Source: Palsa-506 sp963755815 (GTDB lineage Bacteria; Actinomycetota; Actinomycetes; Streptosporangiales; Streptosporangiaceae). From it: a stretch of DNA of 64,000 nt. The notes under the pieces are model-generated. The model did no database searches and was not told the DNA's origin. It worked only from the letters and a program-made list of their open reading frames with translations. The translations under genes and the position numbers were made by a program. Positions within the stretch are counted from its first letter, which is position 1, and every line of letters begins with the position of its first letter. This document shows, in pieces, positions 45,194 to 54,803 of the stretch. The stretch spans positions 558,001-622,000 of the forward strand of contig CAVWLF010000003.1 in the NCBI GenBank assembly GCA_963755815.1, given 5' to 3'.

Positions 45194-45235
45194 CCCGTGC
45201 GGCTCTGACCCGTGCGGCTCTGACCCGTGCGGCCT
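45191..45235 (+). repeat. 15-bp tandem repeat x3 carrying three in-frame stops
   Basis: TGACCCGTGCGGCTC occurs three times head to tail (last copy ends CT instead of TC). The first TGA is the DUF5719 stop codon, and the other two are in the same frame. The rest of the gap to the convergent gene (45236-45280) is almost pure G/C with no clear terminator. Confidence 0.95.
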
Positions 45236-45280
45236 GGCCGCGCGGCCCCGGGCCCGGGCGGCCCCGGCCGGGCGGCGGGC

Positions 45281-45754
45281 TCAGTCCTCGGCCGAGTAGC
45301 CGGGATCAACCGCCCTGGGGTCCAGGCCGAGCAGCCGGGCGAATTCCTCGACCACCACGTCGAGCACCAGCTCGGCCAGGTCTTCCTCGCCCTCGGCGCG
45401 GGCCAGCAGCGGGCGCCGGAACAGCACGATGCGCGGCGGGGAGGCCGGGCGACCCGGATCGCGCGGATCGCCCGAACCGGGGTCGAGCCGGGCCAGCGGC
45501 ACCGGGCCGGGCAGGTCAGCGGGGGCACCGGCGGCCGGGATCTCCTCCACGGCGAACTCAATACCGGACAACTCGGCCGCCCAGCGCGGCTCTAGCTGGG
45601 CGACGGCCTGGAGTACGAGATCATCGAAACGCTCCGCGCGGGTCCGGTAGATCGGGGTGTCCTGCGGGGCCAGAATGCCGCGCAGGCCGCGGCCGTGCCG
45701 GTCCCGGCGCCGGATCCGCGCCGACCCGGGACCACGCGCCTCACCAGTCTGCAC
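45281..45754 (-). CDS. Zincin-like metallopeptidase-family protein (degenerate motif)
   Basis: The 157-residue protein begins at GTG 45754 (VQTGEARGPGSARIRRRDRHGRGLRG). Core segments TPIYRTRAERFDDLVLQAVAQLEPRWAAELSGIEFAVEEIP and IVLFRRPLLARAEGEEDLAELVLDVVVEEFARLLGLDP match the short zincin-like family found beside DUF3499 in actinobacteria. The helix that carries HExxH in true metallopeptidases reads VVEEFARLLGL, with no His pair, so peptidase activity is doubtful. It converges on DUF5719 and is divergent from DUF3499 across 224 nt with no other gene. Function unknown. Confidence 0.8.
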   Translation of the reverse strand: MQTGEARGPGSARIRRRDRHGRGLRGILAPQDTPIYRTRAERFDDLVLQAVAQLEPRWAAELSGIEFAVEEIPAAGAPADLPGPVPLARLDPGSGDPRDPGRPASPPRIVLFRRPLLARAEGEEDLAELVLDVVVEEFARLLGLDPRAVDPGYSAED

Positions 45755-45978
45755 AATGACCGAGGGTATCCGCCGCGGCGGGACCGCGCGGCGCGGGCCG
45801 GGAGCGGCCCAGGCAGACACGATCGTGCAGAGTGCCCCGGGTGGTGGCGTTACCGCCTGCGGATCGATACCGTCAGCCGTTGTGAGCGATCTACGCGAGT
45901 GTGCCGGCCGTGGCGCTCGCGAATGTGCTGCGGCCAGCCCGCCGCGGCCGGGGGCGACGGCGTGAGCGAGGTGCGCCG

Positions 45979-46344
45979 GTGAGCGTCCGCCGCTGCTCAC
46001 GGCCCACCTGCAAGCAGGTCGCGCTATACACGCTGACCTACGTGTACCGCGACTCGACCGCGGTGCTCGGCCCGCTGGCCACCGCCGTGGAACCGCACTG
46101 CTACGACCTGTGCGAGGCGCACGCCGACCGGCTGACCGTCCCCCGCGGCTGGGACGTGGTCCGGCTGCCCGCCGTGCCGGCCGAGCAGGTCGCCGACGAC
46201 CTGGAGGCGCTGGCCAACGCGGTCCGGGAGGCCGTCCTGCCGCAGGCCGGGACCGAGCCGGTCGGGCAGGGCGTCGAGGTCGGCAGGCGCGGCCACCTGC
46301 GGGTGCTCCGCTCGTCGCCGCAGGACAAGGGCAGGATGGGCTAG
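45979..46344 (+). CDS. DUF3499 family protein
   Basis: The 121-residue protein starts VRRCSRPTCKQVALYTLTYVYRDSTAVLGPLA and continues EPHCYDLCEAHADRLTVPRGWDVVRL. Four Cys in two CxxxxC/CxxxC-like pairs suggest a Zn-ribbon. This is the DUF3499 family, fixed in actinobacteria between the zincin-like gene and phosphomannomutase. GTG 45979 has GCGAGG upstream. Function unknown; the Zn-ribbon reading is mine. Confidence 0.9.
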   Translation: MSVRRCSRPTCKQVALYTLTYVYRDSTAVLGPLATAVEPHCYDLCEAHADRLTVPRGWDVVRLPAVPAEQVADDLEALANAVREAVLPQAGTEPVGQGVEVGRRGHLRVLRSSPQDKGRMG

Positions 46345-46471
46345 CCGCCCGGCGGTGGCCAGGCGGCGGGCGCGCCGTCGGGCGGCAGCGCCGGGCGGCC
46401 CGGTAGGCTCGGTGTCCGTGCAGCGCGGCGGTCCGCGTCGCGGTGCGGCCAGCCACGGGAGGCACGCCGGA

Positions 46472-47827
46472 GTGGCCGAGTACGCGAAGATCTTCAAGGC
46501 CTATGACATCCGTGGCCTCGTCCCGGACGAGCTCGACAAGGACGCGGCCGAGACGATCGGCGCTGCCTTCGCGCGGCTGACCGGCGGGGTGCCGGTGGTC
46601 ACCGTGCATGACATGCGGGCCTCCTCCGGGCCGCTCGCGGACGCGTTCGGGCGCGGCGCCGCCGCGCAGGGCGCCGACGTCCTGTCCGGCGGGCTTGGCT
46701 CGACCGACATGCTCTACTACGCCAGCGGCAGCCTCGGCATGGCCGGCGCCATGGTCACGGCGAGCCACAATCCGGCCCGGTACAACGGGATCAAGCTCTG
46801 CCGCGAGGGCGCCCGCCCAGTCGGCGCCGACACCGGGCTGGCCGAGCTGCGTGAGCTGGCCGAGAGCGGCGTGCCCGCGCACGACGGCCCGCCGGGGACC
46901 ATCACGTCGCGTAACCTGCTGGCCGGCTACGCCGCCCACCTGCGGACCCTGGTCGACCTGTCCGGCATCCGCCCGCTGAAGGTGGCGGTGGATGCGGGCA
47001 ACGGCATGGGCGGCTATACCGTGCCGGCGGTTTTCACCGGCCTGCCGCTGGAGACGGTGCCGCTCTACTTCGAGCTGGACGGCTCGTTTCCGCATCATGA
47101 GGCCAACCCGATTGACCCGGCTAACCTGCGTGACCTGCAGCATGCGGTCATCAGCTCGGGCGCGGACCTCGGGCTGGCGTTCGACGGCGACGCCGACCGG
47201 TGCTTCGTGGTGGACGAGCTCGGCGGGATCGTCTCGCCCTCCGTCCTCACCGCGCTGATCGCGGTGCGGGAGCTGGCCCGGGAGCCGGGCGCGACCGTCA
47301 TTCATAACCTGATCACCTCGCGGGCGGTGCCGGAGATCATCGCTGAGCATGGCGGCAAGCCGGTGCGCACCAGGGTCGGCCACTCGTACATCAAGGCGGA
47401 GATGGCCGCTACCGGCGCGATCTTCGGCGGCGAGCATTCCGGCCACTTCTATTTCCGTGACTTCTGGTTCGCCGACTCCGGCATGCTGGCCGCCATGCAC
47501 GTGCTGGCCGCGCTCGGCTCGCAGCCCGGGCCGCTGTCGGCCCTGCTCGCCGGGTACTCCAGGTACACGGCGTCCGGCGAGATCAACAGTGAGGTCAGCG
47601 ATCCGGCCGCCGTCATCGCCGCGGTGCGGGCGGCGTACGCGGGCCGGGCCGGCATCACGATCGACGAACTGGACGGGCTGACCGTCACCGGCGCGGGCTG
47701 GTGGTTCAACCTGCGGCCGTCGAACACCGAGCCGCTGCTGCGGCTCAACGTCGAGGCACCCGACTCCCGGCAGCTGGCCACGGTCCGCGACGAGGTCCTG
47801 CGCATGGTGCGCGGCGGCCACGCCTAA
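46472..47827 (+). CDS. manB: Phosphomannomutase/phosphoglucomutase
   Basis: The 451-residue alpha-D-phosphohexomutase interconverts mannose-6-P and mannose-1-P. Active-site phosphoserine loop MVTASHNPARYNGIK, Mg loop AFDGDADRCFVVDE, sugar loop GGEHSGHFYFRD and phosphate loop RPSNTEPLLRLN are all intact. GTG 46472 follows GGGAGG; the in-frame start at 46355 lies in non-coding-like sequence. Together with the guanylyltransferase at 31604 it supplies GDP-mannose. Position after DUF3499 matches pmmA in mycobacteria. (Both this gene and the guanylyltransferase have been called manB in the literature.). Confidence 0.94.
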   Translation: MAEYAKIFKAYDIRGLVPDELDKDAAETIGAAFARLTGGVPVVTVHDMRASSGPLADAFGRGAAAQGADVLSGGLGSTDMLYYASGSLGMAGAMVTASHNPARYNGIKLCREGARPVGADTGLAELRELAESGVPAHDGPPGTITSRNLLAGYAAHLRTLVDLSGIRPLKVAVDAGNGMGGYTVPAVFTGLPLETVPLYFELDGSFPHHEANPIDPANLRDLQHAVISSGADLGLAFDGDADRCFVVDELGGIVSPSVLTALIAVRELAREPGATVIHNLITSRAVPEIIAEHGGKPVRTRVGHSYIKAEMAATGAIFGGEHSGHFYFRDFWFADSGMLAAMHVLAALGSQPGPLSALLAGYSRYTASGEINSEVSDPAAVIAAVRAAYAGRAGITIDELDGLTVTGAGWWFNLRPSNTEPLLRLNVEAPDSRQLATVRDEVLRMVRGGHA

Positions 47828-47884
47828 CCGGGCCGCCCGGCCCGGTCACCCGCCATCCCCCGAACCCGACATCCTGGAGACACC

Positions 47885-48067
47885 GTGAAGATCGACGACT
47901 GGCTGCTGGAGATCCTGGCCTGCCCGAATTGCCATGCCCCGCTCCGGCCCGACGCCGAGGCCAGCGAGCTGGTCTGCACCAATACCGAGTGCGCCCTGGC
48001 GTACCCGGTACGCGACGACATCCCCGTTCTGCTCGTGGATGAGGCGCGCCACCCCCAGGCTGGCTAA
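47885..48067 (+). CDS. Trm112-family small Zn-ribbon protein
   Basis: The 60-residue protein MKIDDWLLEILACPNCHAPL...ELVCTNTECALAYPVRDDIPVLLVDEAR has the Trm112/YcaR Zn-ribbon (CPNC and CTNTEC) and the conserved AYPVRDDIPVLL ending. Bacterial members are small partner or folding proteins of unclear role; Trm112 itself activates methyltransferases. GTG 47885 is the start. The next gene begins directly after its stop codon, so they are cotranscribed with phosphomannomutase. Confidence 0.92.
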   Translation: MKIDDWLLEILACPNCHAPLRPDAEASELVCTNTECALAYPVRDDIPVLLVDEARHPQAG

Positions 48068-49120
48068 ATGCCGCCCGCGGACTCTCCGGCCGGGGCCGGC
48101 CCGGCCGGTACCGGCGGCCCGGCTGGCGGCGCCGGCCCGCCGGGCGGCGGGGGGCACGGCAGCGGCGGGATGCGGGCCGTGCTGGCCGCGCTGGCCGCCA
48201 ATCTGGGCATCGCGGCGACGAAGCTGGTCGCCGCGCTGATCACCGGGTCGGCCTCGATGCTGGCCGAGTCCGTGCACTCGATCGCCGACTCGGGCAATCA
48301 GGTGCTGCTCCTGGTCGGCCGCCGCCGGTCGCGGCGGGCCGAGACGGAGGAGCATCAGTTCGGGTTTGGGATGGAACGGTACTTCTACGCGTTCATCGTC
48401 GCGGTCGTGCTGTTCACGGTCGGGGCGCTGTTCTCCATCTACGAGGGATGGCACCGGATCACCCACCCGGCGGAGGTGGTGTCGCCGGGGGTCGCGCTGG
48501 CCGTGCTGGGCGTCGCGATCATCCTGGAGTCGGCTTCGCTGCGGACGGCGCTGGCCCAGTCGAAGGAGGCCAGGGGAGAGCGCGGCCTGAGCCAGTTCAT
48601 CCGCCGGGCCAAGGCGCCCGAGCTGCCGACCGTGCTGCTGGAGGATCTGGCCGCGCTGGCCGGGCTGGCGGTCGCGCTGGCCGGCGTCACGCTGAGCGCG
48701 ATCACCCAGCAGCCGGTGTGGGACGGCCTGGGATCGCTGGTCATCGGTGGCCTGCTCGGGCTGGTCGCCGTCATCCTGGCCATCAAGATGAAAAGCCTGC
48801 TGATCGGGGAGTCCGCGAGCGAGGACGTCGAGCACGCGATCGTGGCCGCGCTGGAGCGCGGGCCGGAACTGGAGCGCGTCATCCACCTGCGCACGGTGCA
48901 CCTCGGGCCGGAGGCGCTGCTGGTGGCGGCGAAGATCGCGATCCGCGGCGGGGCGACCGGGGCGGCCATCGCCACCGGGATCGACGCGGCCGAGCGGCGG
49001 GTCAGGGCGGCGGTGCCGATCGCAAAGATGATCTACCTCGAGCCCGACCTGTACCGGGCGGCCGGGGCGGATGCGACCGATCCCGCGGTCCGCGCGGTGC
49101 TCCGCGATCCCGAGGACTGA
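48068..49120 (+). CDS. Cation diffusion facilitator (CDF) transporter
   Basis: The 350-residue protein has six predicted membrane helices. The CDF signature is in TM2 (ITGSASMLAESVHSIADSGNQVLLLVG), with acidic and His residues for metal binding, and HQFGFGMERYFYAFIVAVVLF follows. The C-terminal ferredoxin-like cytoplasmic domain begins near SLLIGESASEDVEHAIVAALERGPELERVIHL. It exports divalent metals such as Zn, Co or Fe in exchange for protons. The first 34 residues are Gly/Pro-rich; ATG 48170 (MRAVLAALAANLG) may be the real start. The 3' end overlaps the convergent MerR frame. Confidence 0.88.
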   Translation: MPPADSPAGAGPAGTGGPAGGAGPPGGGGHGSGGMRAVLAALAANLGIAATKLVAALITGSASMLAESVHSIADSGNQVLLLVGRRRSRRAETEEHQFGFGMERYFYAFIVAVVLFTVGALFSIYEGWHRITHPAEVVSPGVALAVLGVAIILESASLRTALAQSKEARGERGLSQFIRRAKAPELPTVLLEDLAALAGLAVALAGVTLSAITQQPVWDGLGSLVIGGLLGLVAVILAIKMKSLLIGESASEDVEHAIVAALERGPELERVIHLRTVHLGPEALLVAAKIAIRGGATGAAIATGIDAAERRVRAAVPIAKMIYLEPDLYRAAGADATDPAVRAVLRDPED

Positions 49121-49542
49121 CCCGGGCGGGCGCCGTGCGCCGGTTCGCCGCGGGCCGCCGCGCCGCTGGCCGCCGCGCCGCCGGCCGGGCCCAGCCCGAG
49201 CAGCCGCAGCGCCCGTTCCTGCTCGAAGTCCAGCGCGCGGGTGACCGGGCTGCCGATCCGCCCGGTCCGCCGGCCGAGCTCGGCGACCTGGGACCGGGCC
49301 GCCGGATCGGTCATCACCTTCAGGCCGAACGCCAGAGCCGCGGGGCTGATGTCGTAGCGCCGCTCGATCGCCAGCCCGAGCGCGACCGCGTCCAGATCAC
49401 GCTCGGTGAACTGCCGGTGCGCGGGCCGCGGCCGGGCCCGGCCGCCCGGCGGGCGCAGCAGCGGCAGCAGCCCGAGGGACTCCCGGTAGCGCAGCATCCG
49501 GGCCGATGTGCCGAGGACCCGGGCCGCCTCCGTGATGCGCAT
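49033..49542 (-). CDS. MerR-family transcriptional regulator
   Basis: The protein is up to 169 residues. The N-terminal MerR winged helix is clear: MRITEAARVLGTSARMLRYRESLGLLPLLRPPGGRARPRPAHRQFTERDLDAVALGLAIERR. It is followed by a helical segment (LAFGLKVMTDPAARSQVAELGRRTG). No Cys-based metal or redox site is visible. The last 40 residues are low-complexity and the frame overlaps the CDF gene by 88 nt, so the C-terminus may be overextended. It is transcribed away from ahcY, and the 139-nt gap contains inverted and direct repeats that may be its operators. Confidence 0.8.
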   Translation of the reverse strand: MRITEAARVLGTSARMLRYRESLGLLPLLRPPGGRARPRPAHRQFTERDLDAVALGLAIERRYDISPAALAFGLKVMTDPAARSQVAELGRRTGRIGSPVTRALDFEQERALRLLGLGPAGGAAASGAAARGEPAHGARPGQSSGSRSTARTAGSVASAPAARYRSGSR

Positions 49543-49660
49543 GACAGCTAATCTAACAATTTTCTGTCAGGATTAGCGGCCAGAGCGTGCGATCACCCGC
49601 CCGCGTCTCGTACGGTCAGTACGTCGGACCACGAAATCGGTACGTCGGACCACCACGAAA
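49542..49660. promoter_or_regulatory. Operator-like repeat array between merR and ahcY
   Basis: An A/T-rich segment next to merR carries TGACAG (49542) facing CTGTCA (49564), and GCTAATC (49547) facing GATTAGC (49571). Closer to ahcY lie an inverted repeat CGTAC-N5-GTACG (49609-49623) and a direct repeat TACGTCGGACCAC at 49620 and 49641 (21 bp apart). A MerR regulator usually binds its own divergent promoter, so this is a likely control region for both genes. No known riboswitch motif was recognised. Confidence 0.5.
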
Positions 49661-49681
49661 TCCCACCGCAGGGAGTTGCGC

Positions 49682-51127
<1,446 letters not shown>

Positions 51128-51130
51128 CCG

Positions 51131-52399
51131 ATGACCGGGCCCCAGTCCGACATCGCCGACCCGGAGCTGGCCGCCGCCGGGCTGGCCCGGATCGGCTGGG
51201 CCGAGCGGGCCATGCCGGCGCTCGGGCTGATCAGGGCGGATTTCGAGGCCGCGCGGCCGTTCGCCGGCCTGGCCATCGCCGCCTGCCTGCATGTCACGGC
51301 GGAGACGGCCGGGCTGGTGAACGTGCTGCGGGCCGGCGGGGCCCGGGTCCATCTGGCCGCCTCCAACCCGCTGTCCACCCAGGACGACGTGGCCGCGGCA
51401 CTGGCGGCGGGCCCGGGCGTCACGGTGTCGGCCAGGTCCGGGGCGGACCGGAAGACCTACTACGAGCACATCCACAGCGCGCTCGACGCCGGGCCGGCCC
51501 TGGTCATCGACGACGGGTGTGACCTGGTGAATACCCTGCACGCGGAGCGGCCGGAACTGCTCGCCGGGGTGCTCGGCGGCTGCGAGTCGACCACGACCGG
51601 GGTGGCCAGGCTGCGCCGGATGGCCGCGGCGGGCACGCTGGGCTTCCCGATGGTGGCCGCGAACGCCTCCGAGACCAGGCGCATGCTGGACAACCGGTAC
51701 GGCACCGGCCAGTCGGCCATCGACGGAATCATCCGCGCGACCAACACGCTGCTGGCCGGGAAGGTGGTGGTGGTCGCCGGATTCGGGTCGGCGGGCACCG
51801 GGATCGCCGAGCGGGCCCGGGGGCTGGGCGCCCGCGTCCTCGTCACCGAGGTCGACCCGGTCCGCGCGCTTGATGCGGTCATGCAGGGGTTCGAGGTGCT
51901 GCCGATGGCCGCGGCGGCCCCGGCCGGCGAGATATTCATCACCGCCACCGGGTCCCGCGACGTGATCGGTCCCGGGCACCTGGCGGCGATGCGGGACGGC
52001 GTGATCCTGGCCAACGCCGGCCACTTCGACGTCGAGATCGACGTGCGCGGCCTGGCCGGCCTGGCCGTCGCCGTGCACCCGGACGTGCGCCCGCACGCCG
52101 ACGAGTACGTGCTGGCCGACGGCCGGCGGCTGATCCTGCTGGCCGAGGGACGGGTCGTCAACCTGGTCGCGGCGGAAGGGCATCCGGCCGCGGTGATGGA
52201 CCTGTCCTTCGCCGCCCAGGCGCTGGTCCTGGCCTGGATCGCGCGCGATCATGCCGCACTGCCGCCGGGCGTGCATGACGTCCCGGCCGTCATCGACGCG
52301 CAGATCGCCAGCCTGATGCTGGCCTCGCTCGGGACGCAGACCGACGTGCTTACCCCGGCCCAGCGGGACTACCTGGACTCGTGGCGGTACGGCTCCTGA
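51131..52399 (+). CDS. Diverged AhcY paralogue with catalytic Lys replaced by Arg
   Basis: The 422-residue AhcY-family protein of the short form (no 40-residue insertion) keeps LHVTAETAGL, DDGCDLVNTLH, ESTTTGVARLRRM, the NAD loop VVAGFGSAGTGIAERARGLGARVLVTEVDP, NAGHFDVEID and GHPAAVMDLSF. The NxxxTK-xx-DN block reads NASETRRMLDNRYGTGQS, so the catalytic Lys is Arg183 while Asp187 and Asn188 remain. It ends YLDSWRYGS instead of the PxxYRY latch. It may be a slow or altered-specificity hydrolase, or a regulator of AhcY. Only 3 nt separate it from ahcY, so it is cotranscribed. Its 3' end overlaps the convergent flippase-like gene by 31 nt. Confidence 0.85.
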   Translation: MTGPQSDIADPELAAAGLARIGWAERAMPALGLIRADFEAARPFAGLAIAACLHVTAETAGLVNVLRAGGARVHLAASNPLSTQDDVAAALAAGPGVTVSARSGADRKTYYEHIHSALDAGPALVIDDGCDLVNTLHAERPELLAGVLGGCESTTTGVARLRRMAAAGTLGFPMVAANASETRRMLDNRYGTGQSAIDGIIRATNTLLAGKVVVVAGFGSAGTGIAERARGLGARVLVTEVDPVRALDAVMQGFEVLPMAAAAPAGEIFITATGSRDVIGPGHLAAMRDGVILANAGHFDVEIDVRGLAGLAVAVHPDVRPHADEYVLADGRRLILLAEGRVVNLVAAEGHPAAVMDLSFAAQALVLAWIARDHAALPPGVHDVPAVIDAQIASLMLASLGTQTDVLTPAQRDYLDSWRYGS

Positions 52400-53445
52400 G
52401 CCGGCTCGGCCGGGCGGCCCGGATCCGGCCCGCCGTGGCCCCTGAACCGGGTCAGCAGGATCATCATCGCCCAGCCCCCGATCAGGATCATCCAGAAGTT
52501 GACCAGCCGGTAGGCGAGCACTGAGGTCAGCGCCCCGGAGGCGTTCATGCCCGCGGCCACGAGCGCGGCCGTCAGGGCCGCCTCGACCAGCCCGAAACCG
52601 CCCGGGGTCAGGCCGGTGCTGCCGGCCGCCGCGCCCGCGGCGTAGGCGAGCAGCAGCCCGTGCCAGGGCACCGGCTGGCCGGCCGCGCGGATGGCGCAGG
52701 CCAGGCAGGCGCAGTCGCCGATCCAGTTCAGCAGCGCGAGCCCGAAGACCTCCGCGTAACGCGGCCACGGCATCCTGATGCTGGCCACCCGGACCAGGAT
52801 TTCCTCCAGCGCGTCGGTGGCGTCGCCGGGCGGGCGCCGGGCCAGCCGCCGCGCGAACGTGATGACCCGGGCCAGCATGACGCTCAGCAGGCGGCGCAGC
52901 CGCTGGTTGCGCAGGGCCAGCAGGATGGCCACGGCCGGCAGGATGAGCACGGCGGCGCCGGCGAACCCGATCGCCGTCGCCACGGATGCGCCGCTGGCCA
53001 GTGACCCGGCGATCAGGATGACCGCGAGGGCCGACATGGACAGGATCGCGGACACCGCCAGCGCCCAGCCGGTGATCGCCTGGCCGAGCCCGCGCAGCCG
53101 GAACTGCCGGTACGAGAAGACGACCGCCAGCTGCGCCCCGGCGAACGGGATCGTCATGGACAGCGCGTTGCTCGCGTAGGTGATCGCCATCACCGAGCTG
53201 AAATGGGCCGTGCTGCCGTCGGCCCGCAGCAGCCGGCGGCGGCTCAGCCCGAATGCGGTCAGCGAGATGACCTCGCAGGCGATGGCGAGCAGGAACCAGG
53301 TCCAGTCCAGGCCGGTCAGCCGGCTCAGCGACTCGGCCAGCGTGTGCCGGCCGATCACGATGCCCGCGGTGACGGCCCCGGCGGCCAGCACGGCCACCGC
53401 GATCCGGCGGCCGTACGCCTGACGCTGCCCGGTCGCGGTGCTCAT
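52369..53445 (-). CDS. UPF0104/lysylphosphatidylglycerol synthase TM-domain protein (MprF-type flippase fold)
   Basis: The 358-residue polytopic protein has about eight membrane helices, with SSVMAITYASNALSMTIPFAGAQLAVVFSYRQFRLRG and YAAGAAAGSTGLTPGGFGLVEAALTAALVAAGM. The latter is the glycine-rich signature of the COG0392 family. Members include the flippase half of MprF, but no aminoacyl-transferase domain is present. A role in lipid or lipid-linked sugar transport is inferred from family only. ATG 53445 starts the gene. The 266-nt divergent gap to mtnA has no supported gene. Confidence 0.85.
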   Translation of the reverse strand: MSTATGQRQAYGRRIAVAVLAAGAVTAGIVIGRHTLAESLSRLTGLDWTWFLLAIACEVISLTAFGLSRRRLLRADGSTAHFSSVMAITYASNALSMTIPFAGAQLAVVFSYRQFRLRGLGQAITGWALAVSAILSMSALAVILIAGSLASGASVATAIGFAGAAVLILPAVAILLALRNQRLRRLLSVMLARVITFARRLARRPPGDATDALEEILVRVASIRMPWPRYAEVFGLALLNWIGDCACLACAIRAAGQPVPWHGLLLAYAAGAAAGSTGLTPGGFGLVEAALTAALVAAGMNASGALTSVLAYRLVNFWMILIGGWAMMILLTRFRGHGGPDPGRPAEPAQEPYRHESR

Positions 53446-53711
53446 GCCGCCGGTATCGCCCGCGCCGCCGCCAGTGTGGCCTGCGCTGGTGCCGCCGGTA
53501 TCGCCCGCACTGACCGCGCCCTCCCGTCCGCTGCGGCCGGAACCCGGCGGGCGGGGCCGCGCCGCGGGTGTCCGGATGCCCAGGCGATCGCGGGTTAACC
53601 CTGTTCTCCCGCTCCGCCCGCGATCTGCGGCCCAGGCTATCCGGGTTCGCGCGGATTCCCGGCCGCGGCCCGGGACTCGCGCTGCGCGCGTTTCGGCTGC
53701 ACACTCGAGGT

Positions 53712-54803
53712 GTGGACATTCCCGCGCTGCGCTGGCTGGACCCGCCCGGCGGGCCGGCCATCGAGCTGCTCGATCAGACCCGGCTGCCCGCCGAGGAGGC
53801 GGTTGTCCGCTGCGCGGACACCCCGGCGCTGGTCGACGCCATCCGCCGCCTGGTGGTGCGGGGAGCGCCGCTGCTAGGCGTGGCGGGCGCGTTCGGCGTC
53901 GCGCTGGCCGCCGCCCGCGGCGACGACGTCGCCCGCGCCGCCGCGGAGATCGGGCAGGCCAGGCCGACCGCGGTGAACCTGGGCTGGGGAGCCGGCCGGG
54001 CGCTGGCCGCCTACCGCCGGGCGCTGCAGCCCGGCTCCGCGGATGCCGCGGATTTAAAACGGGGCGCCCCGGGTGCTGCCCTGGCCGAGGCCAGGCTGAT
54101 TGCCGCCGAGGATGCCGCGGCTAGCGCCGCGATGGCGGCCCGCGGGCTCAGCCTGGTCCCGCCGGACGCCCGGATCCTCACGCACTGCAACACCGGCGCG
54201 CTGGTCTCGGCGGGCGAGGGAACGGCGTTCGCGGTCGTTCTCGCCGCGCATCGCGCGGGCCGGCTGGCGATGCTCTGGGTGGATGAGACCAGGCCGCTGC
54301 TGCAGGGCGCGCGGCTGACGGCGTACGAGGCCCGGCGGGCGGGCCTCCCGCACGCGGTACTGGCCGACAGCGCCGCGGCATCGCTACTGGCCGCAGGCCT
54401 GGTGGATCTGGTGCTCACCGGCGCGGACCGGATCGCCGCGGACGGCAGCGTCGCGAACAAGATAGGCACCTACGGCCTCGCCGTGCTGGCCAGCTACCAC
54501 CGGGTACCGTTCGTGGTCGTGGCGCCGGTGTCCACGATCGACCCGGGCACGCCCGACGGTGCCGCCATCGTGGTCGAGCACCGGCCCGCCGCGGAGGTCA
54601 CCGGCAGCTACGGCGGGGCGGCCGCGCCCGGCGGGACCAGCGCCTATAACCCGGCCTTCGATGTCACTCCGCCGGGCCTGGTCACCGCCATCGTCACCGA
54701 ACGCGGGATCGCGCAGCCGGTCACTGCGAGTACCCTGCGAGTCCTGGGAGCAGGATCGAAAGCCTGCGAAGGCCCCCCCGCCGATATTTACGTGGAACGA
54801 TGA
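53712..54803 (+). CDS. mtnA: S-methyl-5-thioribose-1-phosphate isomerase (MtnA)
   Basis: The 363-residue eIF2B-like sugar-phosphate isomerase of methionine salvage converts methylthioribose-1-P to methylthioribulose-1-P. Signatures: RRLVVRGAPLLGVAGAFGVALAA, ILTHCNTGALVSAGEGTAF with the catalytic Cys, WVDETRPLLQGARLTAYE, LVLTGADRIAADGSVANKIGTYGLAV with the catalytic Asp, and AYNPAFDVTPPGLVTAIVTERG. Start GTG 53712 (VDIPALRWLDPPGG) follows CGAGG; the longer frame from 53568 is unlikely. The stop overlaps the mtrA start (ATGA). With ahcY nearby it forms a recycling neighbourhood for SAM by-products. Confidence 0.93.
   Translation: MDIPALRWLDPPGGPAIELLDQTRLPAEEAVVRCADTPALVDAIRRLVVRGAPLLGVAGAFGVALAAARGDDVARAAAEIGQARPTAVNLGWGAGRALAAYRRALQPGSADAADLKRGAPGAALAEARLIAAEDAAASAAMAARGLSLVPPDARILTHCNTGALVSAGEGTAFAVVLAAHRAGRLAMLWVDETRPLLQGARLTAYEARRAGLPHAVLADSAAASLLAAGLVDLVLTGADRIAADGSVANKIGTYGLAVLASYHRVPFVVVAPVSTIDPGTPDGAAIVVEHRPAAEVTGSYGGAAAPGGTSAYNPAFDVTPPGLVTAIVTERGIAQPVTASTLRVLGAGSKACEGPPADIYVER

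Noticed and set aside
49561..49681. SAH riboswitch upstream of ahcY
   Set aside because: The short gap is dominated by direct and inverted DNA repeats, and I could not recognise the conserved SAH riboswitch core. A protein operator is more likely.
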